Assembly (NCBI RefSeq): GCF_001187555.1
Contig: NZ_LFIJ01000001.1
Location: forward strand, 62,001 to 126,000
Origin: Gilvimarinus polysaccharolyticus
Lineage (GTDB): Bacteria; Pseudomonadota; Gammaproteobacteria; Pseudomonadales; Cellvibrionaceae
Length of the DNA: 64,000 nucleotides
Reading direction: 5' to 3'
A program made the position numbers and the translations under genes. The notes beneath the pieces were generated by a model. The model saw only the letters and a program-made list of their open reading frames with translations, had not been told where the DNA came from and did no database searches. Positions 32,635 to 40,241 of this stretch are shown piece by piece (positions within the stretch are counted from its first letter, which is position 1; each line of letters opens with the position of its first letter).

Positions 32635-34035
32635 TTATTGGATATAAATACTCTCAATCTCCCATTTTCCGGAGTTGACATTTTTTGGGAACTCTAAACG
32701 CAGCCGCTTAAGTTTATTCGGTAGTTTGTCGACGGTGGATAAGTCTAGTGTGTAGGTGCTAAAGCTTTGGTCGTTGGGTTTGATAGCGAGTTCTGCCTGC
32801 GCGCTATTGCTCCAATTGATGTCGGAATATTTCCAAAATTCAGGACGATTAGTGGCAAATTCGGCAAGGTAAATCCTGAGGCTTTTGGCATCGCTTTGAT
32901 TTTTTAACGTGATACTTAAGTCCGTGCCCTCGAGGGAGGCCGAGGCCCAATTGGCGCTCTCGATAATGGCGGAGCCCTTATGATCACCGCTGATGGTGCC
33001 TGTTGAATTCCAATTTACCGAGGTGTTGGCTACGGCGCGCCAGCCCATTACCGATTTCTCGAACTCCCATACTCGCCCACCACCTTCGGGGTAGGAGGTG
33101 TCATTTACAAGGTTAACTGTACCATCGTCGTTAAAAATTAATGGTTTAATCATAATGCCGCGGTAGTACATGCTAATGTCGTGGTGCTCGTGTACTACGT
33201 ACCATTGTTTTTGCCAGTTAAAAATACTGCCGTGACCGCCGCCCATAAAATCGCCGGCGTATTGGTAGGGGCCCAATAATTTATCTGACATGGCGTAATC
33301 GGCACCCCATACTAAATAATAAATATCCTCGCGCTTAAACACGGTGGGTTTATCATCAGTCGGTTTTACTTTTCCATCTTTAGTTTTAATGATGATTGGG
33401 ACCGGTTCGCTAGCGAGTGAGATCATATCCTCGGCTAGCGTGGCAGCATAGTAAGCTCCGGCACCAAAGATAATTGTATAGACTCCGTTTTCTTCAAAAA
33501 CCTCTGGGTCATATGGGTGGGTTGGAGCAATGCCTTCTGGCAGTAAAGGTTTACCCAGTGCGTCTTTGTATGGACCACCGGGATGAGTGGCTACCATGAC
33601 GCCCGTGTCGATATTACGGTTGGAGAAGTACCAGTAGTACTTTCCATCTTTTTGCGCAAAATCGCCGGCCCAAGCATTGGGTTGCTGCCCAATATACGTA
33701 TCGGCGGGATACATGGTAGTTTCTTTGCGCCAGGTCGTTAAATCGTTGGTTGACCAAATTTCCCAGCGGTCCATGGTCCAGTCGGTTTCGGTATCCCAGG
33801 TTTTATCGTGGCCCATACCCATATAAAGCCGGCCATTGACTTGCATTACATGAGGATCGGTTAAACCGTGTTCAGGGAACACATTTAGGATTTGCACGGG
33901 CTGGGAAACGTTTTTGTGCTGGATGATGTCGGGGAACGCTGGTGTCGGGGAGCCTGAAAATGCGGCTGGAGTAATCAGTCCTAACGCCGTTAGTATTAAG
34001 GTGTGCCGCGTGGTAGTCATTGCGCGTATAAACAT
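32635..34035 (-). CDS. Exported GH43-type glycosidase with C-terminal beta-sandwich
   Basis: 466 residues starting at 34035, where GGAGAGGATTT provides a strong ribosome site. A signal peptide runs to about residue 27. The five-bladed GH43 propeller shows the base Asp D60 in GLTDPHVM, the second Asp D176 in HPYDPEVF, and GGGHGSIFNWQKQWYVVHEH near the last blade. The usual Glu of an E-x-P motif appears as DDKPTVFK (D228), so the acid may be an Asp or the protein may be atypical. Residues about 330-466 form a galactose-binding-like sandwich. GH43 members cleave arabinose, xylose or beta-1,3-galactose; on algae a side-chain role is possible. It is a single-gene unit. Confidence 0.8.
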   Translation of the reverse strand: MFIRAMTTTRHTLILTALGLITPAAFSGSPTPAFPDIIQHKNVSQPVQILNVFPEHGLTDPHVMQVNGRLYMGMGHDKTWDTETDWTMDRWEIWSTNDLTTWRKETTMYPADTYIGQQPNAWAGDFAQKDGKYYWYFSNRNIDTGVMVATHPGGPYKDALGKPLLPEGIAPTHPYDPEVFEENGVYTIIFGAGAYYAATLAEDMISLASEPVPIIIKTKDGKVKPTDDKPTVFKREDIYYLVWGADYAMSDKLLGPYQYAGDFMGGGHGSIFNWQKQWYVVHEHHDISMYYRGIMIKPLIFNDDGTVNLVNDTSYPEGGGRVWEFEKSVMGWRAVANTSVNWNSTGTISGDHKGSAIIESANWASASLEGTDLSITLKNQSDAKSLRIYLAEFATNRPEFWKYSDINWSNSAQAELAIKPNDQSFSTYTLDLSTVDKLPNKLKRLRLEFPKNVNSGKWEIESIYIQ

Positions 34036-34154
34036 AAATCCTCTCCATATCTTATAGTCTTTTTGATAATATGGCGATTTTAGTGCCTGGCTTGCTCATT
34101 GTCTAGTGTCGACAATCCTGAGGTCCATTGTAATGAGCCGCAGAGTTGTAAGCG

Positions 34155-34226
34155 TTAGTGAAAGTCAAACTGTTGATTTGTATTGCCGTTACACTGCCAT
34201 TGGTGGATGTCGGCGCCGTTGGCGCT
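34155..34226 (-). pseudogene. Orphan C-terminal end of a ricin-type CBM13 gene
   Basis: The minus strand encodes [19 protein letters not shown] followed by FDFH and a stop, almost identical to the last residues of the GH16-CBM13 protein at 38666-39991. Only 24 codons remain; upstream of them the sequence changes abruptly to a YeiH-like gene on the other strand. It is therefore the tail of a lost CBM13-bearing enzyme. Confidence 0.8.
34167..34224. repeat. 58-bp near-identical copy of 38678-38735
   Basis: Aligned by eye, 34167-34224 and 38678-38735 match at 54 of 58 positions, both encoding the end of a CBM13 domain on the minus strand. The two copies flank GH29 and the second sigma/FecR-LamG unit (about 4.5 kb apart, direct orientation), so recombination between such tails could have reshaped this part of the locus. 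Confidence 0.8.
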
Positions 34227-34230
34227 TTTG

Positions 34231-34785
34231 ACCAGTGTCGGCAGTGCAGTTTGTGGCGCCTCAGCCATTATGGCGGTAGAACCCGTCGTAAAGGCACGCG
34301 AGCGGGATATTAGTTTGGCAGTGGCTACCGTAGTCACCTTTGGTACTTTGGCCATGTTTGCCTACCCGGCACTGTTTCAGTTTATCGAGACCGACAGCGT
34401 AAGTTACGGTATTTATATTGGCGCCACCGTACATGAGGTGGCGCAGGCCGTGGCGGCTGGCCAGTCTATTGACCCTCAGGCATTGCAAGGGGCACTAGTG
34501 GCCAAGCTTGCCCGTGTGATGTTGCTGGCGCCGGTGGTGTTTGCGCTGGGTTTTGTCGCCGCCGCTTGCGCCCGCAGCTTTATTGCTATGCCAGATACGC
34601 TGCTAACGGTTTTGGGTTATCTCTCGCAAGTTACTCTGGCGCTGGCCATGGTGGCGCTCGGCTTAAAAACTCGCTGGGAGCTGTTGTTAAATGGCGGCTG
34701 TAAACCCTTTTTGTTGGCAGGTGTGTTGTGGGTGTTGTTACTCGGTGGCGGTTTTTTTCTGGTGCCGTGGGAGCTGGCTTGGTGA
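34231..34785 (+). pseudogene. Truncated YeiH/UPF0324 family membrane protein
   Basis: From about GSAVCGASAIMAVEPVVKA onward the plus strand matches the second half of the YeiH family (putative sulfate exporters): ISLAVATVVTFGTLAMFAYP, GIYIGATVHEVAQAVAAG, ARVMLLAPVV, LALAMVALGLKTR, KPFLLAGVLWVLLLGGG. The first half (about 150 residues) is missing, replaced by the CBM13 relic, and about 25 residues also seem lost after ARVMLLAPVVFALGFV. No plausible start codon or ribosome site fits the remaining frame. It is a gene fossil at a recombination junction near 34225-34235. Confidence 0.82.
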
Positions 34786-34790
34786 GAATA

Positions 34791-34811
34791 GCCCCGGAGG
34801 TCATCCGGGGC
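34791..34811. terminator. Stem-loop downstream of GH29
   Basis: An 8-bp GC-rich inverted repeat (GCCCCGGA, loop GGTCA, TCCGGGGC) lies 7 bp beyond the GH29 stop on the minus strand and just after the YeiH relic stop on the plus strand. Only a weak TATTC tail follows on the minus strand. Probably a modest terminator for GH29. Confidence 0.55.
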
Positions 34812-34817
34812 GTGAGA

Positions 34818-36380
34818 TTAGTTGAGTTTAAAGGCGTAAGCGATTTGTTGGGGGGCGTCTTTCTTTAGTGTGATTTTCAGTCCGTCGGAATCCTGGCTCC
34901 AAGATTCGATGTAGTCTCCGTTCAGCGCGGTCACTGTCCGGAACGTTTTAACACCTATGCTGTTGTTTTTTGCCAAGACGGCAATATTGACAGCTTTATC
35001 GGGTGTCCCCAAGGTGATGGCGTAAAGGTTATCGCCGTTCTGGGTAAAGCGTATGTCCTCTGGAGTGTAGTCTACATGTTCTGAGAAATGCCCATCGCCG
35101 GTCATTTGGGTTGGGCCCTCGCCGTAGATTTTCCAGGGGCGAGTGTTATAGATTGCTTCACCGTTAACTTTTAGCCAATCGCCAAGTGCTTTCAACACTG
35201 TGCGTTGATCCTCTGGAATACTGCCGTCTGCTTTAGGCGAAATATTCAGTAGCAACTGCCCGTTTTTAGAAACTATGTCAATAAAGTCGTGAATTACCCA
35301 GCGTGCGGGCTTAATTTCCAGCCCTTCGATATACGACCAGCTCCATTTGGAAAGGGTGTCATCGGTAAGCCAGGGGGCGCCGGTGAGCTTATCGCGTCGG
35401 CCCTGCTCAAAATCTTCCACCGAAAAAGTCTCGGGCATGTCGCGGTCTTTATGAGTCATCATAACCGGTTTGCCCCACTGGGTGCCGGCGTTTAAGTAGT
35501 AAGCGGCAAACTCATAGCGGGTACTTTCAGGAATTTGATCTAACCAAGTATCAAACCAAACGATATCGGGTTGGTACTTATCGGTGACTTCTTGTAGCGC
35601 ACCGAGCCAAAATTCTTCCAGCCACTGATCCTCCGGGAGGTTACCGTATAATAGTTTGAGCTTTGGATTTTCAGAGGTAGTGGGTAGTCCCTCAATCCAG
35701 GGATAATGAGAGTTCCAGTACGCATGATAGGGCTCTAGGTGACCATAGCGTTGCATGGCTTGCTGAATGTTCTGGCCTTTGTAGCGTTGTAGGTGGCGCG
35801 CGTGGTGGAAGGTGGCGATGGTTTTCATATCGCGCTTGCGCAGCTCCGAGAACAACTCACCCATAATATCGCGTTTAGGCCCGATGTCTGCGCTGTTCCA
35901 TGGAGTGACATTACTGTCCCACAGCGCATAGCCGTCGTGATGCATGGCAACTGGTCCGGCGAACTTAGCCCCGGTTTGTTCAAATAGCTCGGCCCACTCG
36001 GCGGCGTCAAAATTCTCGGCGGTGAATTGGGAAATCATGTCGTGGTAACCAAATTCGGACGGATGGCCGAAGTTCTCCGTGTGCCAGGGCAGGGCGTCTA
36101 TGTGGTAGCCCTTTTCGCGGCCTTTCCAGTCTGCATCAGAGAAATCAAAATGCATCCAGCGCGGATACCATTCGTTGGCGTGCGCAGCGACGGTATACGG
36201 CCCCCATGTGAAATAGATGCCAAGTTTTGCATCGCGGAACCAATCCGGGGCTGCATAGTGTTGCGCCAGAGACTTTTCGTCCGCTGTATAACTTGGCTCG
36301 CCATTGGCAATTGCCAGGTTAGTACTTAGGAGTAGGCTTACTGCCGATAAAGATGCTATTTTAATAATATTGTTCTTCAC
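34818..36380 (-). CDS. Exported GH29 alpha-L-fucosidase-type enzyme
   Basis: 520 residues with a signal peptide to about residue 25. The GH29 barrel starts at PDWFRDAKLGIYFTWGPYTV; KFAGPVAMHHDGYALWDS is the conserved substrate-binding His-His segment, and the nucleophile is D277 in PDIVWFDTWLD. IVSKNGQLLLNISPKADGSIP and a C-terminal sandwich (about 430-520) complete the family. GH29 enzymes release alpha-fucose, and some related members act on alpha-galactose. In this locus an alpha-L-galactose side unit or fucose is conceivable; substrate is inferred. Transcribed alone, upstream of a CBM13 relic. Confidence 0.9.
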   Translation of the reverse strand: MKNNIIKIASLSAVSLLLSTNLAIANGEPSYTADEKSLAQHYAAPDWFRDAKLGIYFTWGPYTVAAHANEWYPRWMHFDFSDADWKGREKGYHIDALPWHTENFGHPSEFGYHDMISQFTAENFDAAEWAELFEQTGAKFAGPVAMHHDGYALWDSNVTPWNSADIGPKRDIMGELFSELRKRDMKTIATFHHARHLQRYKGQNIQQAMQRYGHLEPYHAYWNSHYPWIEGLPTTSENPKLKLLYGNLPEDQWLEEFWLGALQEVTDKYQPDIVWFDTWLDQIPESTRYEFAAYYLNAGTQWGKPVMMTHKDRDMPETFSVEDFEQGRRDKLTGAPWLTDDTLSKWSWSYIEGLEIKPARWVIHDFIDIVSKNGQLLLNISPKADGSIPEDQRTVLKALGDWLKVNGEAIYNTRPWKIYGEGPTQMTGDGHFSEHVDYTPEDIRFTQNGDNLYAITLGTPDKAVNIAVLAKNNSIGVKTFRTVTALNGDYIESWSQDSDGLKITLKKDAPQQIAYAFKLN

Positions 36381-36483
36381 GTTAACCTCATATTTTCTTT
36401 GGCTAATTATTTTTTAAGCTAGCTCTTCTTCAAAGAAGAATAAACCTAGCCTGTCAGGTTATGTCGCGGCACCAGTATATGTT

Positions 36484-38070
36484 TCATCGATATTTAGTAA
36501 CTTGAGAAATTTTTTCAATTTCCACATCATTCAGCACTCGGGAAAAGATCATCATCTCGGCCATGGCCCCATTCATTACTCGCAGCGGATTCATTTCGCG
36601 CTGGCTACTCCAGTTACCGATTGTGGCCTTGCCAATACTCCAGTAGCTTGAGGAATGCTTAAGATTCTGTTCGCTAAGTTTTGTACCGTTTACGTAGAAT
36701 CGGAGCGTTTGAGTTTTCTGGTCTAAGCTGACGGCTAGGTGAAACCACCGTCCCGAATCGCGTTTACTTAAGAAAGGCTGATAGTTATAATCTTTTTCGT
36801 CGCCAGATAAAGATTTAAGTCCCACGATGATAGCGCCGTGGTCTAGGCTCAGTTGTCCTAGCTGCCAGTGAATATCGCTGGGCTTATAACCGTCGGTTAA
36901 CAGTAATGCGCTAAACATTCGGTCCAAGCTGTCTATTGTGACCCAGGTGACCAGACTAAAGCTTTGTAGTTTCTCGGGTATGTCTATCCGAACTCTATCT
37001 CCGGGGCGTTTAAAGCTCAAGGCGTGTTTGCCGGGCCAGGGGCCATCTACCCAGCGGGCGCCCACAACCGCCCCATCACTGGATTGCGTTTTGGCGATGT
37101 TTGGCAAGACCCTACTATTATCCGCTGTCGGTTGGAAATCGTAGTAAGCGAGTAGGGAGGGGTCATTTATCCAGAAGTCGCGATCTTTTTCCCAGCGCCG
37201 ATGACGCTCTTCATCCGCTTTTTGAATTAAGGTATCCAGCTTATCAAACTCTTTAAAAGTAGCTGCATTAGAGGTTTGTTTACGTGTGACCTCGCCTTTT
37301 AAGGTTGTTGATTGACCCGCGGTGTTTTTAACAAATTTTTGGCTGCTGCCATTGTTTCCTACCATTTCCACCTCGCCCTCGAAGACCTGAATATTGGCAT
37401 CGCCTTGTGCGTTGACGTGTATGCCGACAGAGGTGCCCAAATCTATTACCCGCGAACTGGGCGTGTTAACCGTAAATCCTATAGCGACTTCAGGAACATC
37501 GGTTTTCGCTTTGCCCTGATGCAATGTCACATTTTGTGCATCAAAAATGTCAAAGCGAGCCGGCCCCTGTAGTGTAAGTTTGGCGCCTTGGTAGAACTCA
37601 AGCTCAACAAATCCTGTTGTTAGCTCGTAGCGGCCGGGTTGGATTGATTCTCCAGTCTGCCAGGGCTGAGATGAACTATTCAGCGCGACACGGCTAACGA
37701 TGGCGACCCCTCGGTCGACTAGGAGTGGGGAACTATCTGTGCCCAAGTCGTCACTGATAAACACAGCAAGCAATAGTAGCGCGGCTAAGGTGCTGCCCCA
37801 GCTAAGCCAATAACGCCGGGTGTTGTTCGTCCTTTTCTTGGACGACAGCCGGTTTAGAATGGAAAGACGAAACGTGCGCTTTTGTTTTTCAGAGACAAGT
37901 TGTGTTTCAATTAACGCGTAGCGTCGAAGAGTGCTCGAAAACTGATCACTAAGATCGGGGTAGCGCTTTAATAGTAACTTGATGGTGCGATGATCTTCCG
38001 CGGAAGCTTCTCCTTGCGCGATTTTCGCAGCTATTCGCTCTAGTGTATTGTCCACGTTTGAGTCACTCAT
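36484..38070 (-). CDS. FecR-domain anti-sigma factor fused to a LamG domain, copy 2
   Basis: 528 residues. Cytosolic N-terminus (1-86), one membrane helix (about 87-105, YWLSWGSTLAALLLLAVFI), FecR domain (about 120-250, FTVNTPSSRVIDLGTSVGI, IQVFEGEVEM), a charged linker (about 285-305, KADEERHRRWEKDRDFW) and a LamG jelly roll (about 310-525, LLAYYDFQPTAD, FSLVTWVTIDSL, GRWFHLAVSLDQ, MAEMMIFSRVLND). It overlaps the preceding sigma gene by 8 bp. The plan equals the pair at 27602-29720, but sequence is clearly divergent, so each probably senses a different glycan and controls different promoters. Confidence 0.88.
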   Translation of the reverse strand: MSDSNVDNTLERIAAKIAQGEASAEDHRTIKLLLKRYPDLSDQFSSTLRRYALIETQLVSEKQKRTFRLSILNRLSSKKRTNNTRRYWLSWGSTLAALLLLAVFISDDLGTDSSPLLVDRGVAIVSRVALNSSSQPWQTGESIQPGRYELTTGFVELEFYQGAKLTLQGPARFDIFDAQNVTLHQGKAKTDVPEVAIGFTVNTPSSRVIDLGTSVGIHVNAQGDANIQVFEGEVEMVGNNGSSQKFVKNTAGQSTTLKGEVTRKQTSNAATFKEFDKLDTLIQKADEERHRRWEKDRDFWINDPSLLAYYDFQPTADNSRVLPNIAKTQSSDGAVVGARWVDGPWPGKHALSFKRPGDRVRIDIPEKLQSFSLVTWVTIDSLDRMFSALLLTDGYKPSDIHWQLGQLSLDHGAIIVGLKSLSGDEKDYNYQPFLSKRDSGRWFHLAVSLDQKTQTLRFYVNGTKLSEQNLKHSSSYWSIGKATIGNWSSQREMNPLRVMNGAMAEMMIFSRVLNDVEIEKISQVTKYR

Positions 38071-38587
38071 CAGACACCTCTTTGGTAATACATTCTTTCA
38101 AGGTTTTCCGTATTCGACTTAAAGCAATTCGTACGGCATTGGCGCTAAGCCCCATTGCTTGAGCTACCGTTTGTGAGTTGTTGTTATCCAAGTAATAGAG
38201 CTTTAATAATTGGCGGCTTTTAGAGGGAAGGTTATGCATACATTGCTGCAATGCCTGCTCTTCCTCGCTAAGGCGTTGTAAGCTCAACTCGGGCGGAGGG
38301 CTGTGCTGATCAATCAGCCAATGAAGCTCACGCTCCATCAGTTTGGTCCGGCGCCATCGTTTACGTGTCTCGTTGCGTACTAGGTTTTTAGCAATGGCAC
38401 ACACCCAAGGCAAAAATTCCGATTCATGCTCAAGTTGGCCGATCTTATCTAGTGCTACAACAAAGGCGTCTTGAGCGATATCCTCAGCGAGTGAGCGATC
38501 GGCCCCTAAACTGCAGGTATACGCAAGCACCCTTGAGCGATAGGTGTCGATAAGATAGGAAAATCGGTTATGAAGAGGCATAGTCAT
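38063..38587 (-). CDS. ECF RNA polymerase sigma factor, copy 2
   Basis: 174 residues. Region 2: SLAEDIAQDAFVVALDKIGQL and FLPWVCAIAKNLVRNETRK; region 4: NLPSKSRQLLKLYYLDNNNSQTVAQAMGLSANAVRIALSRIRKTLKECI. Coupled by 8-bp overlap to the FecR-LamG gene. A sigma factor gene divided from the CBM13-bearing GH16 gene at 38666 by only 78 bp, on the same strand, suggests that the GH16, sigma and sensor genes are co-transcribed, in the order enzyme, sigma, anti-sigma, similar to the first pair where an enzyme gene follows. Confidence 0.92.
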   Translation of the reverse strand: MTMPLHNRFSYLIDTYRSRVLAYTCSLGADRSLAEDIAQDAFVVALDKIGQLEHESEFLPWVCAIAKNLVRNETRKRWRRTKLMERELHWLIDQHSPPPELSLQRLSEEEQALQQCMHNLPSKSRQLLKLYYLDNNNSQTVAQAMGLSANAVRIALSRIRKTLKECITKEVSDE

Positions 38588-38665
38588 CGCACTCTCGCGG
38601 CGGTCATACTAGAGTATGTCGCCGCGCAGTGCATTGTTTCATCTATGTGCAAAAAAGAAGGTTAA

Positions 38666-39991
38666 TTAATTAAAACTAAACTGCTGGTTAGTATTGCCGT
38701 TACACTGCCATTGGCGGATGTCGGCGCCGTTGGCGATGGAGGCGTTGGCAACATCCAGGCACTTATCGCTATGGCGAGCCCGCATTTCGACATAGCCATT
38801 CCCTAGGTCCACGGGCTTAAAGTGTAGATTTTGGCCGTTAAAGCAATCCCATTGAATCACCACCGCGCCGTTGACGGTCGAGTTGCCACCCACACCGACA
38901 CACTTGTTGTGCTTCGTGCGCAACTCGTACCAACCGCTGTCTACCGGCACGAATGTGAATGTTTGGTTGGCGTTGTTGGCACCACAAGTCCATTGCTGGA
39001 TGTTGGCGCCATTGGCGAACGAGCCCGATGCTAAATCAATACACTTACCACTTTGGCGACCTTCGATAGCGATTGCGCTTGAGGGTACATTGGTATTTGC
39101 GCCGCTATTATTGCCATCGACAGGTTTGTACACGCGGACCCAGTCGACCCAGTAAACGCTTTTATTAGTGTCGGCCAGTTCCGCGTCGGTTGGAGTAGTG
39201 CCGTTGTCGGAGCGCCAATTTTGATCTTCGGTATTAATAATCAGGTGCATAGGCTTACTTAACCCAGTGCCGTTGGTAAAACCGTTGGGATCGATAATAT
39301 TAGGCCCGGACACACTCCGTACTAACTGTCCATCGATGTAGTAATCGAGATTCCACGGGTCTTTCCAGTGCACGCCAATACGGTGAAAGTCATCGCTCCA
39401 GACGGTGCCTTGCCCATCGCTATACCAGCTGCCCGCGTCGGTGGGTTGGTAATCCTGAAAGGGGTCGCGCACAAATACGTGGTGACTCAGATGAATGCGC
39501 TCAGCGAACCATTCCTCGCCTGCTCGGTCGCTGCCATAGGCTTCAAGAATATCAATCTCTTGAGTGGAGTCGGCGCTTAACAGCCATACATCTGAGGCCA
39601 GCACCAACTTGCTGATTTTGGCCTTGGTTTCTACGTACAGAGGGTAGGTAAAAGTATCGTGGGAGGTGATAGAGCCCGCGCGAACTTTATTGGTGCCTTG
39701 CTTGCGGGTGGCAGCAATACCTAAATTGCCACCGGTTACGTAGGCGTGGCCGTCGGTCCACTCGGTCAGCCCGGGGCCAGTCCAAGGGTTAATAAAACCC
39801 TCATGCCAGCGGTTGGTAAATTCGTTATGGTAGTTGTTGAGTGACGAGGAGTAATTAAAATCATCGGAAACCGTTTGCAGCTCCCACACTTTGCCGTTGC
39901 CGGCATTGGCGGGTACCGGGGGGTTATCCCAGTCGGCAGCAAGGGCATGGGTGAAGCTTAGACCGAGAACGGCCGCAAGTAATGCTCTCAT
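38666..39991 (-). CDS. Exported GH16 beta-agarase with CBM13 ricin-type domain
   Basis: 441 residues, signal peptide to about ALAA (19). GH16 domain about 20-295: [12 protein letters not shown] at the start, [19 protein letters not shown], and the active site [10 protein letters not shown] with E145 (nucleophile), D147 and E150 (acid/base), a pattern typical of classical endo-beta-agarases. After [12 protein letters not shown] a short Ser/Asn linker leads to a three-fold CBM13 lectin (about 307-441) with QQW/QWD/RQWQC repeats. It would cut agarose to neoagaro-oligosaccharides outside the cell. A 58-bp copy of its 3' end occurs at 34167-34224. Confidence 0.93.
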   Translation of the reverse strand: MRALLAAVLGLSFTHALAADWDNPPVPANAGNGKVWELQTVSDDFNYSSSLNNYHNEFTNRWHEGFINPWTGPGLTEWTDGHAYVTGGNLGIAATRKQGTNKVRAGSITSHDTFTYPLYVETKAKISKLVLASDVWLLSADSTQEIDILEAYGSDRAGEEWFAERIHLSHHVFVRDPFQDYQPTDAGSWYSDGQGTVWSDDFHRIGVHWKDPWNLDYYIDGQLVRSVSGPNIIDPNGFTNGTGLSKPMHLIINTEDQNWRSDNGTTPTDAELADTNKSVYWVDWVRVYKPVDGNNSGANTNVPSSAIAIEGRQSGKCIDLASGSFANGANIQQWTCGANNANQTFTFVPVDSGWYELRTKHNKCVGVGGNSTVNGAVVIQWDCFNGQNLHFKPVDLGNGYVEMRARHSDKCLDVANASIANGADIRQWQCNGNTNQQFSFN

Positions 39992-40034
39992 GTTGGTGCC
40001 TCTCTATGGTTATTATCTGTGAGTTACGCCTAAG

Positions 40035-40145
40035 GCGCACTGTGATACTAGGCACTATAGAGGTGTAAAACTATAATAAAACCTTGCAAAAATATGAGGC
40101 TTATGTGGTATATCGAATATTTTGATGATGTTTATCACAGTGCGC
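40035..40145. repeat. 13-bp perfect inverted repeats 85 bp apart before GH16-CBM13
   Basis: GCGCACTGTGATA at 40035-40047 is the exact reverse complement of TATCACAGTGCGC at 40133-40145. The pair lies in the 250-bp promoter region of the GH16-CBM13/sigma unit, with AT-rich DNA between. It may be two inversely oriented sites for a looping regulator or the ends of a 111-bp miniature element. A further small hairpin (AACCATT-TTC-AATGGTT, 40206-40222) follows the FG-GAP gene. Confidence 0.6.
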
Positions 40146-40241
40146 GGAATATACTTTTTCACGGCTCTTACCAGAATGAGTGCTCAATCTTTATGGCCGA
40201 TGAATAACCATTTTCAATGGTTGTTAGATAGTTATCTAGAC

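Noticed and set aside
34183-34785. 200-codon open frame as a functional membrane protein
   Set aside because: Its first about 16 codons come from antisense CBM13 sequence and it lacks half of the YeiH fold, so it is treated as a relic.
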